A DNA stretch of 55,912 nucleotides from Mycobacterium sp. WUMAC-067 (GTDB lineage: Bacteria > Actinomycetota > Actinomycetes > Mycobacteriales > Mycobacteriaceae): contig NZ_JAEKMI010000029.1 of the NCBI RefSeq assembly GCF_020217485.1, forward strand, positions 1 to 55,912, read 5' to 3'. The position numbers and the translations under genes are program-made. This document shows, piece after piece, positions 7,832 to 15,833 of the stretch (its first letter is position 1; every line of letters begins with the position of its first letter). A model generated the notes under the pieces. That model saw nothing but the letters and a program-made list of their open reading frames with translations, was not told the origin of the DNA and searched no databases.

Positions 7832-9115
7832 CTAAGCGGCCAGGCCGTCATCAAGACGCGCCGCTGCGACCGCCCGCTTCCCGCGCCGCCAACCGCGCAC
7901 GGCGGCGATCGCGGACTTGAGCCCGCGGCGGCGGCCGGTGGCCGGATCGGTGCCCAGGAAACCCGGCTCGAGTTCGGCGAACATCCGCTCGCTGCGGGTC
8001 TCCGGGGCGTTGTCGGCGTCGTCGCGCAAGTACTTGTTCGGCAGCGACAGCTTGGCCAGCGTGCGCCACGTCTTGCCGTACTGGAGCAGGAAAGACCCTG
8101 TGGTGTAAGGCAAGTCGTACTTGTCGCAGACCTGGCGCACCCGCACCGAGATCTCGTGCAGCCGGTTGCTCGGCAGGTCGGGGTATAGGTGGTGCTCGAT
8201 CTGGTGGCACAGGTTGCCGCTCATGAACCTCAGCGCCGGGCCGGCCTCGAAGTTGGCGCTGCCCAGCATCTGTCGCAGATACCACTGCCCCTTGGTCTCA
8301 CCGATCATGTCCGTCTTGGTGAATTTCTCTGCGCCGTCGGGGAAATGGCCGCAGAAGATCACCGCGTTGGCCCACACGTTGCGAATTACGTTGGCGAGCG
8401 CGTTGGCCTTCAGCGTGGACATGTAGGTGGCCCCGGGTGACAACGAGGTCAGCGCGGGGAACGCCACGTAGTCCTTGAACACCTGCCGCCCGGCCTTGGC
8501 CAGGAATTCGTCGACCCGCTGCCGGGCTTCGTCGTTGTCCATGCGGCGCTTGGCGATCTTGCCGAGCTCCACGTGCTGCAGGCCGACGCCCCACTCGAAG
8601 AGGAGGGCCAGCAAGGTGTTGTAGACCAGGTTGAAGACGTTGAAGCGCTTCCAGCGCTGGTCGCGGGTGACGCGCAGCAGGCCGTAGCCGACGTCGTCGT
8701 CCATCCCGAGGATGTTGGTGTACTTGTGGTGCACGAAGTTGTGGGTGTAGCGCCAGTGCTTGGACGACCCGCTCATGTCCCACTCCCACGTCGAGGAGTG
8801 AATCTCCGGGTCGTTCATCCAGTCCCACTGGCCGTGCATGACGTTGTGGCCGATCTCCATGTTCTCGATGATCTTGGCCACGCCCAGGGTCGCCGTCCCC
8901 GCCCACCAGGCCGAGCGCCGCGAGCTGGCGGCCAGCAGCAGCCGGCCGGTTACCTCGAGCGCGCGCTGGGCCGCGATGGTGCGGCGGATGTAGCGGGCGT
9001 CCCGCTCGCCGCGCGAGTCTTCCACGTCCTGGCGAATGGCATCGAGCTCCACGGCCAGGTTTTCGATATCGGCGTCCGTCAGATGGGCGAATACGTCGAC
9101 GTCGGTGATCGCCAT
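7832..9115 (-). CDS. desA3: Membrane stearoyl-CoA 9-desaturase, DesA3 homologue
   Basis: The protein is 427 residues and matches Rv3229c. It inserts a double bond into stearoyl-CoA to give oleoyl-CoA in the membrane, for phospholipids and triacylglycerol. The three histidine boxes of membrane di-iron desaturases are present: HNVMH at 90-94, HNFVHH at 125-130 and HQIEHH near 310. The partner reductase is encoded just upstream (9202-10398), and DesA3 and the Rv3230c product are known to work together in M. tuberculosis. A tandem palindrome at 9153-9188 lies in its promoter. The C-terminal 60 residues are basic and hydrophilic. Confidence 0.93.
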   Translation of the reverse strand: MAITDVDVFAHLTDADIENLAVELDAIRQDVEDSRGERDARYIRRTIAAQRALEVTGRLLLAASSRRSAWWAGTATLGVAKIIENMEIGHNVMHGQWDWMNDPEIHSSTWEWDMSGSSKHWRYTHNFVHHKYTNILGMDDDVGYGLLRVTRDQRWKRFNVFNLVYNTLLALLFEWGVGLQHVELGKIAKRRMDNDEARQRVDEFLAKAGRQVFKDYVAFPALTSLSPGATYMSTLKANALANVIRNVWANAVIFCGHFPDGAEKFTKTDMIGETKGQWYLRQMLGSANFEAGPALRFMSGNLCHQIEHHLYPDLPSNRLHEISVRVRQVCDKYDLPYTTGSFLLQYGKTWRTLAKLSLPNKYLRDDADNAPETRSERMFAELEPGFLGTDPATGRRRGLKSAIAAVRGWRRGKRAVAAARLDDGLAA

Positions 9116-9152
9116 CGTCTTCTTCTCCCTGCGGTCGTTTGTTCGGTACGAG

Positions 9153-9188
9153 ACCTACGCTATCGTAACCTACGAGGCCGTAGGTTAC
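9153..9188 (-). promoter_or_regulatory. Tandem overlapping operator in front of desA3
   Basis: The layout is ACCTACG-N4-CGTAACCTACG-N4-CGTAGGTTAC. Two palindromes share the middle half-site; the second, GTAACCTACG (9165-9174) against CGTAGGTTAC (9179-9188), is perfect. It lies 38-73 bases before the desA3 start. The same layout recurs at 10428-10460. Confidence 0.65.
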
Positions 9189-9201
9189 CTGTGAGTAGCC
9201 T

Positions 9202-10398
9202 TTAAATGTCGAGCACGCAATCGCCGGACGCGGCCGACACACAGGTCTGCACCCGGGTCCCCGGGTCGTGCTCCTGGCCGGTCCGCAGGTCGCGGACGTG
9301 CCCCTCCACCAGGCTGACCACGCACGACTGGCAGATACCCATGCGGCACCCGAAGGGCATCTGCACCCCGGCGCTCTCCCCCGCATCCATCAACGACGTC
9401 GCCGCGTCGGCCGTGACGGCGCGGCCGCTTTGCGCGAAGGTGACCGTTCCGCCGGCGCCGGCGGGTGCGGCCTTGGATACCGCGAACCGCTCGAGATGCA
9501 AACGCTCGGCGACGCCCGCGGCCGACCATAGGCGTTCCGCCGCGGTGAGCAGGCCCTCCGGCCCGCAGGCCCAGGTCTGACGCTCGCGCCAATCCGGTAC
9601 GTCGGCGTCCAGCACGGACAGGTCGAGCCGGCCCTGGATACGCGTCTCGCGCAGCTGCAACCGATAGCCCGGATGGTCGGCCTGCAGCGCGGCCAGCTCG
9701 CCGCGAAACATCACGTCGGACTCGGTGGGCGCCGAATGCAGGTGGGCGATGTCACCGATTTGGTTGCGGCGCACCAGGGTTCGCAACATCGACATCACGG
9801 GCGTGATCCCGGAGCCGGCGGTGAGGAACAGGATCGACGGCGGTGCGGGATCGGGCAAAACGAAGTTGCCCTGCGGCGCGGCCAACCGGACGACGGTGCC
9901 CGGCTCAACACCGGCCACCAGGTGCGACGAGAGGAACCCCTCCGGCATCGCCTTGACCGTGATGGTCACGGTGCGCGCCGAACCGGAGCGCGCGGGCGTC
10001 GGCGCCGGGGTCGACGTGAGCGAGTACGACCGCCAGCGCCAGCGGCCGTCCATCAGCAGTCCGATGCCGATGTACTGGCCCGGCTGGTAGTCGAAGTTGA
10101 AGCCCCAGCCCGGCTTGATGACCAGGGTCGCGGAATCCTCCGTCTCGCGGCGCACCTGCAGGACCCGTCCTCGCAGTTCGCGCGCCGACCAGAGCGGATT
10201 GGCCAGGTGCAGATAGTCGTCGGGCAGCAGCGGCGTCGTGATGCGCGCGGCGAGCTTGCGCAGGGCATGCCAGCCGGGGTGCCGGTCGGCGCCGGCGACC
10301 ACGGGTCGCTTGGTGTCGACGACGTTGCCCGTGATCGACGGGTTCCGTTTGCCCAGAGGAAGCTCCTGCTCACGACGTGGCGCTTTGCTTACGCTCAC
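9202..10398 (-). CDS. Ferredoxin-type NAD(P)H oxidoreductase, partner of DesA3 (Rv3230c homologue)
   Basis: The protein is 398 residues. It has the FAD-binding motif RWRSYSLTS near residue 123, the NAD(P)H-binding motif LTAGSGITPVMSML near residue 195, and a C-terminal plant-type [2Fe-2S] domain with CRMGICQSC plus a distal VQTC. This is the three-domain electron transfer chain that feeds membrane desaturases. The M. tuberculosis homologue supplies electrons to DesA3. It lies 86 bases upstream of desA3 on the same strand but has its own copy of the tandem operator at 10428-10460, so both genes may be initiated separately by the same regulator. Confidence 0.92.
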   Translation of the reverse strand: MSVSKAPRREQELPLGKRNPSITGNVVDTKRPVVAGADRHPGWHALRKLAARITTPLLPDDYLHLANPLWSARELRGRVLQVRRETEDSATLVIKPGWGFNFDYQPGQYIGIGLLMDGRWRWRSYSLTSTPAPTPARSGSARTVTITVKAMPEGFLSSHLVAGVEPGTVVRLAAPQGNFVLPDPAPPSILFLTAGSGITPVMSMLRTLVRRNQIGDIAHLHSAPTESDVMFRGELAALQADHPGYRLQLRETRIQGRLDLSVLDADVPDWRERQTWACGPEGLLTAAERLWSAAGVAERLHLERFAVSKAAPAGAGGTVTFAQSGRAVTADAATSLMDAGESAGVQMPFGCRMGICQSCVVSLVEGHVRDLRTGQEHDPGTRVQTCVSAASGDCVLDI

Positions 10399-10427
10399 AT
10401 TGTGGTCGATTCTGTGCGCTTCACGAA

Positions 10428-10460
10428 ACCTACGGTACCGTAACCTACGGTGTCGTAGCT
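10428..10460 (-). promoter_or_regulatory. Tandem overlapping operator in front of the DesA3 reductase gene
   Basis: The layout is ACCTACG-N4-CGTAACCTACG-N4-CGTAG, the same as at 9153-9188 in sequence and orientation. TACGGTACCGTA inside it is a perfect palindrome. It lies 30-62 bases before the start at 10398. Confidence 0.65.
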
Positions 10461-10481
10461 AGCGCTGCCGTCTCGAATGCC

Positions 10482-10997
10482 TCACATCAGCTCGAGCAAG
10501 AACGGCAGTTCCTGGTTTGCGTACCAGGCCAGATCGTGGTCTTGCGCGTCGCCGACGATCAGGTCGGCGTCCTCATCGCCCAGGTCAGCGGCGTCGACGG
10601 CCTCGATGGCCCTGGCCACCGCCTCTTCGGCGCCGGCATTGTCGACGTACGCGGCGATCACGTCCTCGATCGCGACCGCGCCGGGCAGCCTGACCACGGC
10701 GTCGTCGAGGTCGGGACGGTAGGTGACCCCGGATGCGTCGAAGTCGACGTCGGCGGCCAGCACCGCGCGCCGCGGCGGCAGGGACTCCGAAGGCCCGTCG
10801 CCGGCCAACAGGCGCAGCGACGCCAGCGCAGCCTCGCGCAGCGCCACGTCGGCGAGCTCCTCGTCGTCGCCCTCGGCGTAGGCCTCGCGCAACTTGGGCG
10901 TCAGCGCGAACGCCGTGCCGTTGACCGGCCGCACCGAGCCGTCGGCGACGAGCCGCTGCAGCATGGCCAGCGTGGCGGGGATGTAGACGACCGTCAT
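10482..10997 (-). CDS. Conserved hypothetical protein (Rv3231c homologue)
   Basis: The protein is 171 residues and acidic, with no signal peptide or membrane segment. Its position, before the DesA3 reductase on the same strand, matches Rv3231c. The sequence begins MTVVYIPATLAMLQRLVADG and ends in an acidic region and PFLLELM. The family is restricted to actinobacteria as far as I recall and has no known function. Linkage to the desaturase genes is conserved, so a role in lipid metabolism is possible. Confidence 0.8.
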   Translation of the reverse strand: MTVVYIPATLAMLQRLVADGSVRPVNGTAFALTPKLREAYAEGDDEELADVALREAALASLRLLAGDGPSESLPPRRAVLAADVDFDASGVTYRPDLDDAVVRLPGAVAIEDVIAAYVDNAGAEEAVARAIEAVDAADLGDEDADLIVGDAQDHDLAWYANQELPFLLELM

Positions 10998-11072
10998 GTG
11001 CGGCTAGCTCGGCGCGGAGGCGTCGGAAATCGTGGGCGCGGCTGGCTTCACAGCAACGAATGATAGCCGCAC
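10998..11072. repeat. Short dispersed intergenic element (GCGGCTRGCTTCAC type)
   Basis: GTGCGGCTAGCT occurs at 10998-11009, GCGGCTGGCTTCAC at 11038-11051 and the inverse TAGCCGCAC at 11064-11072. The same words make the tandem repeat at 43215-43266. In my memory of H37Rv this is the interval that holds ppk2. Confidence 0.45.
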
Positions 11073-11092
11073 GCAGGGGTTTTCACCGCCGA

Positions 11093-12514
11093 CTAGGACC
11101 GTGACGCCTCCAGCAGCTCCTCGAGCGCCTGGCCCAGCAGTCCCGGCAGCAGGTCGACGTCGCTCATGGCCTCGCGGTCGGCGTTGATTCCGTAGTAGAG
11201 CATGCCGTTGTACGAGGTCACGCCGATCGCCAGCGCCTGGTTCTGCAGCAGCGGCGGCACCGTGTAGGTCTCCAGCAACTTGGTGCCGGCGACGTACATC
11301 TGCGACTGGGCGCCGGGCGCGTTGGTGATCAGGAGGTTGAACGTGCGCTTGGAGAAGCTCGGGAAACTGGTCGCGACGCGGATTCCCATGGCGTGCAGCG
11401 TGGGCGGGGCGAATCCCGACAGCGTGACGATGGTCCTGGCGTCCACCAGTTGGGCCGCCGTCGGGTTGGACTCGGTGGCGTGCGCGATCTGCGAGAGCCG
11501 CACCACGGCGTTCGGCTCCCCCACCGGCAGGTCGACGAGGAACGGCATGACCTGGCTGATCGCCTGGCCGGGGCCGCTCGCGTCGAGGTCGCCGTCGTCG
11601 TACACCGACAGCGGCGCCATCGCCCGCACCGTCGCGGTCGGCGACACCGCCACCCCACGCGACATCAGCCAGTTGCCCAGCGCGCCGGCGATCACCGCGA
11701 GCACCACGTCGTTGACGTCGCAGTCGTAGCGGGCCCGCACGGCGCGGTAGTCGTCGAGGTTGCCGGTGGCGACGGTGAACCGGCGATGACGCGAAACGGT
11801 GGCATTGAGCGGGCTGCTGGGCGCGTCGCCGCGGGCCAGGTTGCGCACGAAATCGAACGCCCGGCGGCCGGCGCCGACGAGCTCGCCGTAGTTGGTCACC
11901 AGGCCGCCGATCGCGGACCCGACGGCCTGCAGCTGCGCGCTCGGACCGACCAGCCACTCACCGATCGCGCCCAGCACCAGCCGGGTGTTGCCCGGGTCGC
12001 GCTCCGGGATCCAGATGTCTTCGGGGGCCGGGGGTGGGCGCTTGGTCCGGTCGCTGATGACGTGGTTGATCTCCAGCGCCGCCATCCCGTTGATCAGCGC
12101 TTGATGCGACTTGGTGTAGAGGGCGAGCCGGTTCTTGGACAGGCCCTCGACCAGGTACATCTCCCAGAGCGGCCGCGTCTTGTCCAGCGGCCGCGCGGCC
12201 AGCCGCGCGATCAGCTCGTGCAGCTGGCCGTCGCTGCCCGGTGAGGGCAGCGCCGAGCGTCGCACGTGATAGGTGATGTCGAAGTCGTTGTCGTCGATCC
12301 ACACCGGCCGGACCGTGCCGACCGGCACCTCCCGGACCTTCTGCCGGTAGCGCGGAATCTGGGGCAGCCGCTGCTCGACGGTGCCCAGCAGCGTCTCGTA
12401 GCTCAGCCCGGCACGCGGACGGCGCAGGATGGCCAGCGATCCGACGTACATGGGCGTGGCGGTGTTTTCCAGCCGATAGAACGACGCGTCCGGCGGGGAC
12501 AACCGGGTCACCAT
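11093..12514 (-). CDS. tgs3: WS/DGAT-family wax ester/diacylglycerol acyltransferase (Tgs3-like)
   Basis: The protein is 473 residues from the ATG at 12514, which is preceded by AGGAGG about ten bases upstream. The N-terminus MVTRLSPPDASFYRLE is typical of the family. Downstream motifs include PLWEMYLVEGL, NDVVLAVIAGAL, and the C-terminal NLLITNAPG and ITSYNG-like block (VTSYNGMLYYGINAD). The active-site HHxxxDG is degenerate here: residues 137-143 read HQALING, so the second His is Gln and the Asp is Asn. In H37Rv this region is annotated as two genes (Rv3233c and Rv3234c), whereas here it is one intact frame. The fold is certain; catalytic activity is uncertain. Confidence 0.85.
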   Translation of the reverse strand: MVTRLSPPDASFYRLENTATPMYVGSLAILRRPRAGLSYETLLGTVEQRLPQIPRYRQKVREVPVGTVRPVWIDDNDFDITYHVRRSALPSPGSDGQLHELIARLAARPLDKTRPLWEMYLVEGLSKNRLALYTKSHQALINGMAALEINHVISDRTKRPPPAPEDIWIPERDPGNTRLVLGAIGEWLVGPSAQLQAVGSAIGGLVTNYGELVGAGRRAFDFVRNLARGDAPSSPLNATVSRHRRFTVATGNLDDYRAVRARYDCDVNDVVLAVIAGALGNWLMSRGVAVSPTATVRAMAPLSVYDDGDLDASGPGQAISQVMPFLVDLPVGEPNAVVRLSQIAHATESNPTAAQLVDARTIVTLSGFAPPTLHAMGIRVATSFPSFSKRTFNLLITNAPGAQSQMYVAGTKLLETYTVPPLLQNQALAIGVTSYNGMLYYGINADREAMSDVDLLPGLLGQALEELLEASRS

Positions 12515-12698
12515 TCGGCGCAGTCCTCCTCGTCGATTCATCGCCTGTCGCCCCAAGCGATGTCTCGCCCACCGTAATCGCCCGCCCCGGGGCGCGCGTC
12601 GGGATGGGGACGCGCGATCGCAGAGTTATGTAATGATGACCACTGTCTGCCCCTCTCCAGCAGGCTTCCGGTCCGGCCGAAGAGTTGGAGAGTGCGCG

Positions 12699-13268
12699 TT
12701 GAACAGTAGCCCCGTTGCGAATCCGCCTGGCGCCTTCACCGTCATGCCCGTCGTCGATTACGAGCCGGAAACCCGGGACGTGCCGCGTGCCGTCCCGCCG
12801 TGCCGGCCGGCCTCGCGGGCCCCGTTACGCCGCCGCAGCGCACACCCTGCGCCCCGGCCCTACACCGGGCAACCCAGCAGAGCGCCGGCGCCGGATTCGG
12901 CCACGGTCATGTCCGCGCGGATGCGCCAGGCGGCGAGCTTCGCCGACGCCGCGCTGCGGCGCGTGCTGGAGGTCATCGACCGGCGCCGCCCGGCCGCCCA
13001 GCTGAATCCGTTGCTGGCGCCCAGCCTGGTGGATTCGGTTGTCGCGGTAGGGCGTTCGGCCGCCGGGCAGGCGCACGGTCACGCGGGTGCCGCGGTGTTG
13101 CGCCGCCTGCGATTACAGCCGGCGGGCCACCGGGACCCGGACACGGCGGCCGAGGTCTTCGGCTCCTACAGCCGCGGGAACCGCATCCACGCCATCGCCT
13201 GCCGGGTGGAGCAGGTGAGCCTGGCGAGCGGGGTCCGATGGATGGTGGTCGCCCTGCACATCGGGTGA
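12699..13268 (+). CDS. Rv3235-like protein (DUF6459 family)
   Basis: The protein is 189 residues from a TTG at 12699 that has GGAG about nine bases upstream. The first 65 residues are Pro/Arg-rich and probably disordered. The C-terminal domain, from SFADAALRRVLEVIDRRRP to SYSRGNRIHAIACRVEQ and WMVVALHIG, matches Rv3235. An upstream ATG at 12633 overlaps a possible -10 box (TATGTA at 12627-12632) and is therefore less likely. The function is unknown. The gene is conserved next to secA1 in mycobacteria, so a role in export has been suggested for this family, but nothing in the sequence proves it. Confidence 0.72.
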   Translation: MNSSPVANPPGAFTVMPVVDYEPETRDVPRAVPPCRPASRAPLRRRSAHPAPRPYTGQPSRAPAPDSATVMSARMRQAASFADAALRRVLEVIDRRRPAAQLNPLLAPSLVDSVVAVGRSAAGQAHGHAGAAVLRRLRLQPAGHRDPDTAAEVFGSYSRGNRIHAIACRVEQVSLASGVRWMVVALHIG

Positions 13269-13282
13269 CCGCGCCGGTCACC
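13264..13282. terminator. Hairpin spanning both convergent stop codons
   Basis: GGTGACCG at 13264-13271 and CGGTCACC at 13275-13282 are perfect inverted arms around CGC. The left arm contains the Rv3235-like stop and the right arm contains the kefB-like stop, so one hairpin could terminate both transcripts. Confidence 0.45.
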
Positions 13283-14429
13283 TCGCCGCGGCGGCCGTCC
13301 GCGGACCGCCGGTATAGCGGGTCAGCACCGGCCCCATGATCGCCATGACGAAAACGTAGGACGTCGCCAGCGCGGCGACGGCGGGCAGCGACTTGCCGGC
13401 CAATCCGATGATGATCAACGAGAATTCGCCGCGCGCGATCAGCGCGGTGCCCGCGCGCAGTTGACCGCGCCGAGCCACCCCGTCGTGCCGGGCGGCGAAC
13501 ATCCCGGTCGCCACCTTGGTCGCCGCGGTCACCGCGGCCAGGATCAGTGCCGCGGGAAGCATGGGGATCAGCTCCTGCGGGTCCACCGAGTAGCCGATCG
13601 CCAGGAAGAAGATGGCGGCGAACAGATCGCGCAACGGCCCCAGCACCTGGCGGGCCCGCTCGGCGGTTTCCCCGGTCAGCGTCAGGCCCACCAGGAATGC
13701 GCCCACGGCGGCCGAGGCGTGCAGCGACTCGGCCACCGCCGCCACGATCAGCGTGATGCCCAGCACCCGCAGCATCAGCTGTTCGGAGTCGGGGTGTTCG
13801 ACCAGCCGGTCCACGTGGTGGCCCCAGCGGTAGGAGGCGGCGAACGCCGCCATCAGGGCGCCCACCGCCACCACCATGCCGCCGACGGCGCGCAGCCACC
13901 CGCCGCCCGACGCCAGGACGGCGAACAGCGGCAGGTAGGCGGCCATCGCGAAGTCTTCGAGCACCAGCACCGAGAGCACCGCCGGTGTTTCCCGGTTACC
14001 GAGCCGCTGCAGATCCTCCAGCAGCCGTGCGATGACGCCCGACGAGGAGATGTAGGTGACGCCGGCCAGGCACAGGATGGCCACGCCATCCAGTCCCAGC
14101 AGCCAGCCGGCGATCGCGCCGGGCGCGGCGTTCAAGACGACATCGACGGCCGCGGACGGCAGGTGATGGCGCATGCTGCTGGAGAATTCGGCCGCCGAGA
14201 ACTCGCAGCCCAGGGTGAGCAGCAGCAGCACGACGCCGATGGGCGCGCTGGTGGTGATGAACTCCCCGCCGGCGGCCATCGGCAGGATCCCGCCATTGCC
14301 CAGGGCCAGGCCCGCCAGCAGGTACACCGGGATGGGCGACAACGCGAATCGGCGTGCGGCGGCGCCCAATACGGCCAGCGTGGCCAGGAGGGCGCCGAGT
14401 TGTAGCAACAGCGTCCCCGAGATTTGCAC
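13278..14429 (-). CDS. kefB: CPA2-type K+/H+ (cation:proton) antiporter membrane subunit, KefB-like
   Basis: The protein is 383 residues with about 11-12 hydrophobic segments, for example LLLQLGALLATLAVLGAAA at the N-terminus. Features of the CPA2 family are FSAAEFSS, LCLAGVTYISSSGVIARLL (discontinuous helix region) and ALIARGEFSLIIIGLAGK near the C-terminus. It matches Rv3236c. The cytoplasmic TrkA-C subunit is encoded separately, four bases upstream, so the regulator and the channel are two polypeptides in one operon. Confidence 0.9.
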   Translation of the reverse strand: MQISGTLLLQLGALLATLAVLGAAARRFALSPIPVYLLAGLALGNGGILPMAAGGEFITTSAPIGVVLLLLTLGCEFSAAEFSSSMRHHLPSAAVDVVLNAAPGAIAGWLLGLDGVAILCLAGVTYISSSGVIARLLEDLQRLGNRETPAVLSVLVLEDFAMAAYLPLFAVLASGGGWLRAVGGMVVAVGALMAAFAASYRWGHHVDRLVEHPDSEQLMLRVLGITLIVAAVAESLHASAAVGAFLVGLTLTGETAERARQVLGPLRDLFAAIFFLAIGYSVDPQELIPMLPAALILAAVTAATKVATGMFAARHDGVARRGQLRAGTALIARGEFSLIIIGLAGKSLPAVAALATSYVFVMAIMGPVLTRYTGGPRTAAAAR

Positions 14430-14433
14430 CGGC

Positions 14434-14916
14434 TCAACCTTTGTCGATGATTTGCTCGACGCCGGCGATGCCGTCTTCGGTGCCGATCACGATCAGAACG
14501 TCCCGGACATGCAGCATCTCCGCGGGGCCCGGCGAGGCCAGCACTTCCTCGTTGCGCACGATGGCGACGATGGACGCCCCGGTGCGGGTGCGGGCGCGGG
14601 TGTCTCCCAGCGGGTGGTCCACGAACGGGCTGCCCGCCAGGATGTGCACCTGCCCGGTCTCGAGCCCGGGTATCTCGCGGGCCAGCTCGGTGAACCGCTC
14701 GGCGATCCGGGGCGCCCCCAGGATCTGGGCCACGGCCTCGGCCTCCTGGTCGTTGAGGTGGAGCAGCGGCCGGGCCTCGTCCGGATCCTCACGGGTATAG
14801 ACGACGACGTCGAAATCGCCGCTGCGCCGCGCGATGATGCCGATGCGGTCGCCGTTGCGATCGGTGAACTCGTAACGAAGACCGACCCCGGGCAGCAACA
14901 CCTCCTTGACATCCAT
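14434..14916 (-). CDS. TrkA-C domain protein, regulatory partner of the antiporter
   Basis: The protein is 160 residues and soluble. The C-terminal half (LETGQVHILAGSPFVDHPLGDTRARTRTGASIVAIVRNEE to LHVRDVLIVIGTEDGI) is a typical RCK/TrkA-C domain that binds regulatory ligands. The N-terminal half (VLLPGVGLRYEFTDRNGDRIGII) is the small domain seen in Rv3237c. The gene precedes kefB by four bases. It probably gates the antiporter in response to nucleotides or ions; that role is inferred from the domain. Confidence 0.9.
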   Translation of the reverse strand: MDVKEVLLPGVGLRYEFTDRNGDRIGIIARRSGDFDVVVYTREDPDEARPLLHLNDQEAEAVAQILGAPRIAERFTELAREIPGLETGQVHILAGSPFVDHPLGDTRARTRTGASIVAIVRNEEVLASPGPAEMLHVRDVLIVIGTEDGIAGVEQIIDKG

Positions 14917-14977
14917 GCCGTCAATCCTGACAGGTCGCGCGGCCCGCCGTCAGCGGACCGCGACGCTTGCCCGAGCG

Positions 14978-15742
14978 CTAATGCAGCTCCGCCGGTTGGG
15001 CGGGATCGCGGCGCGGCCGGTGTCCCAGCGGCAGCAGCATCGGCACCCGGCGACGGTAGTCGCGATACTGCTCACCGAGCGCCTCCACCAGGTCGTGCTC
15101 TTCCAGATGGGTGGCGACCAGAATGTAGCCCGTCATGGCGACCGAGAACAGCAGGTGCCCGGCCGTCATGGTGGGGACCGCCCAGAAGACGATGACGAAA
15201 CCGACCATGAGCGGGTGGCGTACCAGCCGGTACAGCATCCGGGCGTGAAAACCTATGTGCGTGTAGGGTTTTCCGCGCCACGCCAGGTACACCTGGCGAA
15301 GGCCGAACAGGTCGAAGTGGCTGACCATGAACGTCGCGGCCAACGCGATCGCCCAGCCGAGCCAGAACAACGTCCACAGCACCAGGCGCCCGGCCGGCAG
15401 CCGCACGTCCCAGACGACGGCCGGCATCGTCCGCCATTGCCAGTAGAGCAGCACCAGCACGACGCTCGACAGCAGCACGTAGGTGCTGCGCTCGATCGGC
15501 GACGGCACCAACCGCGTCCACCACGTCTTGAACGACGGCCGCGCCATGACGCTGTGCTGGACGGCGAACACGGCGAGCAGCACGATGTTGATCAGCACGG
15601 CCTGACCGACGGGCGACGAGATCCCGTGATCGACGGTTCGCGGCACCCAGAAGTTTCCCAGGAAGGCCACGAGGTACAGGAATGCGGCGAGAAAGAGCAG
15701 GTAAGCGGCGGCGCCGTAACCGACTATCAAGAATCGCTTCAT
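14978..15742 (-). CDS. mddA: MddA-like membrane methyltransferase (methanethiol S-methyltransferase family; Rv3238c homologue)
   Basis: The protein is 254 residues with five to six hydrophobic segments, beginning MKRFLIVGYGAAAYLLFLAAF. The C-terminal core, GLRQVYLAWRGKPY, FHARMLYRLVRHPLMVGFVIVFW and HLEEHDLVEALGEQYRDYRRRVPML, is the isoprenylcysteine methyltransferase/NnrU-like SAM-binding core. Mycobacterial proteins of this type are assigned to MddA, which methylates methanethiol to dimethylsulfide. Start 15742 is chosen because the earlier in-frame ATG at 15778 touches the direct repeat at 15776-15802. The substrate is assigned by family only. Confidence 0.7.
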   Translation of the reverse strand: MKRFLIVGYGAAAYLLFLAAFLYLVAFLGNFWVPRTVDHGISSPVGQAVLINIVLLAVFAVQHSVMARPSFKTWWTRLVPSPIERSTYVLLSSVVLVLLYWQWRTMPAVVWDVRLPAGRLVLWTLFWLGWAIALAATFMVSHFDLFGLRQVYLAWRGKPYTHIGFHARMLYRLVRHPLMVGFVIVFWAVPTMTAGHLLFSVAMTGYILVATHLEEHDLVEALGEQYRDYRRRVPMLLPLGHRPRRDPAQPAELH

Positions 15743-15775
15743 TCGCTGATTGTGCGCCTCGCCGGCGCGTTTGAA

Positions 15776-15802
15776 CATGGGGCGGATGCCTCATTTTCGG
15801 CC
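15776..15802. repeat. Direct repeat copy A flanking the LuxR remnant
   Basis: This 27-base element contains GGGGCGGATGCCTCATTTT followed by CGGCC. Copy B at 16219-16244 is identical apart from one T fewer. The two copies are 443 bases apart and bracket the truncated LuxR gene. Confidence 0.7.
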
Positions 15803-15833
15803 GCGCCCGGCACGTTTCCGGTCGTCGTCCGGG

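Noticed and set aside
12633..12698. Upstream ATG start for the Rv3235-like gene
   Set aside because: It overlaps a possible -10 box and would add residues not seen in the family as recalled; the TTG at 12699 has a better ribosome binding site.
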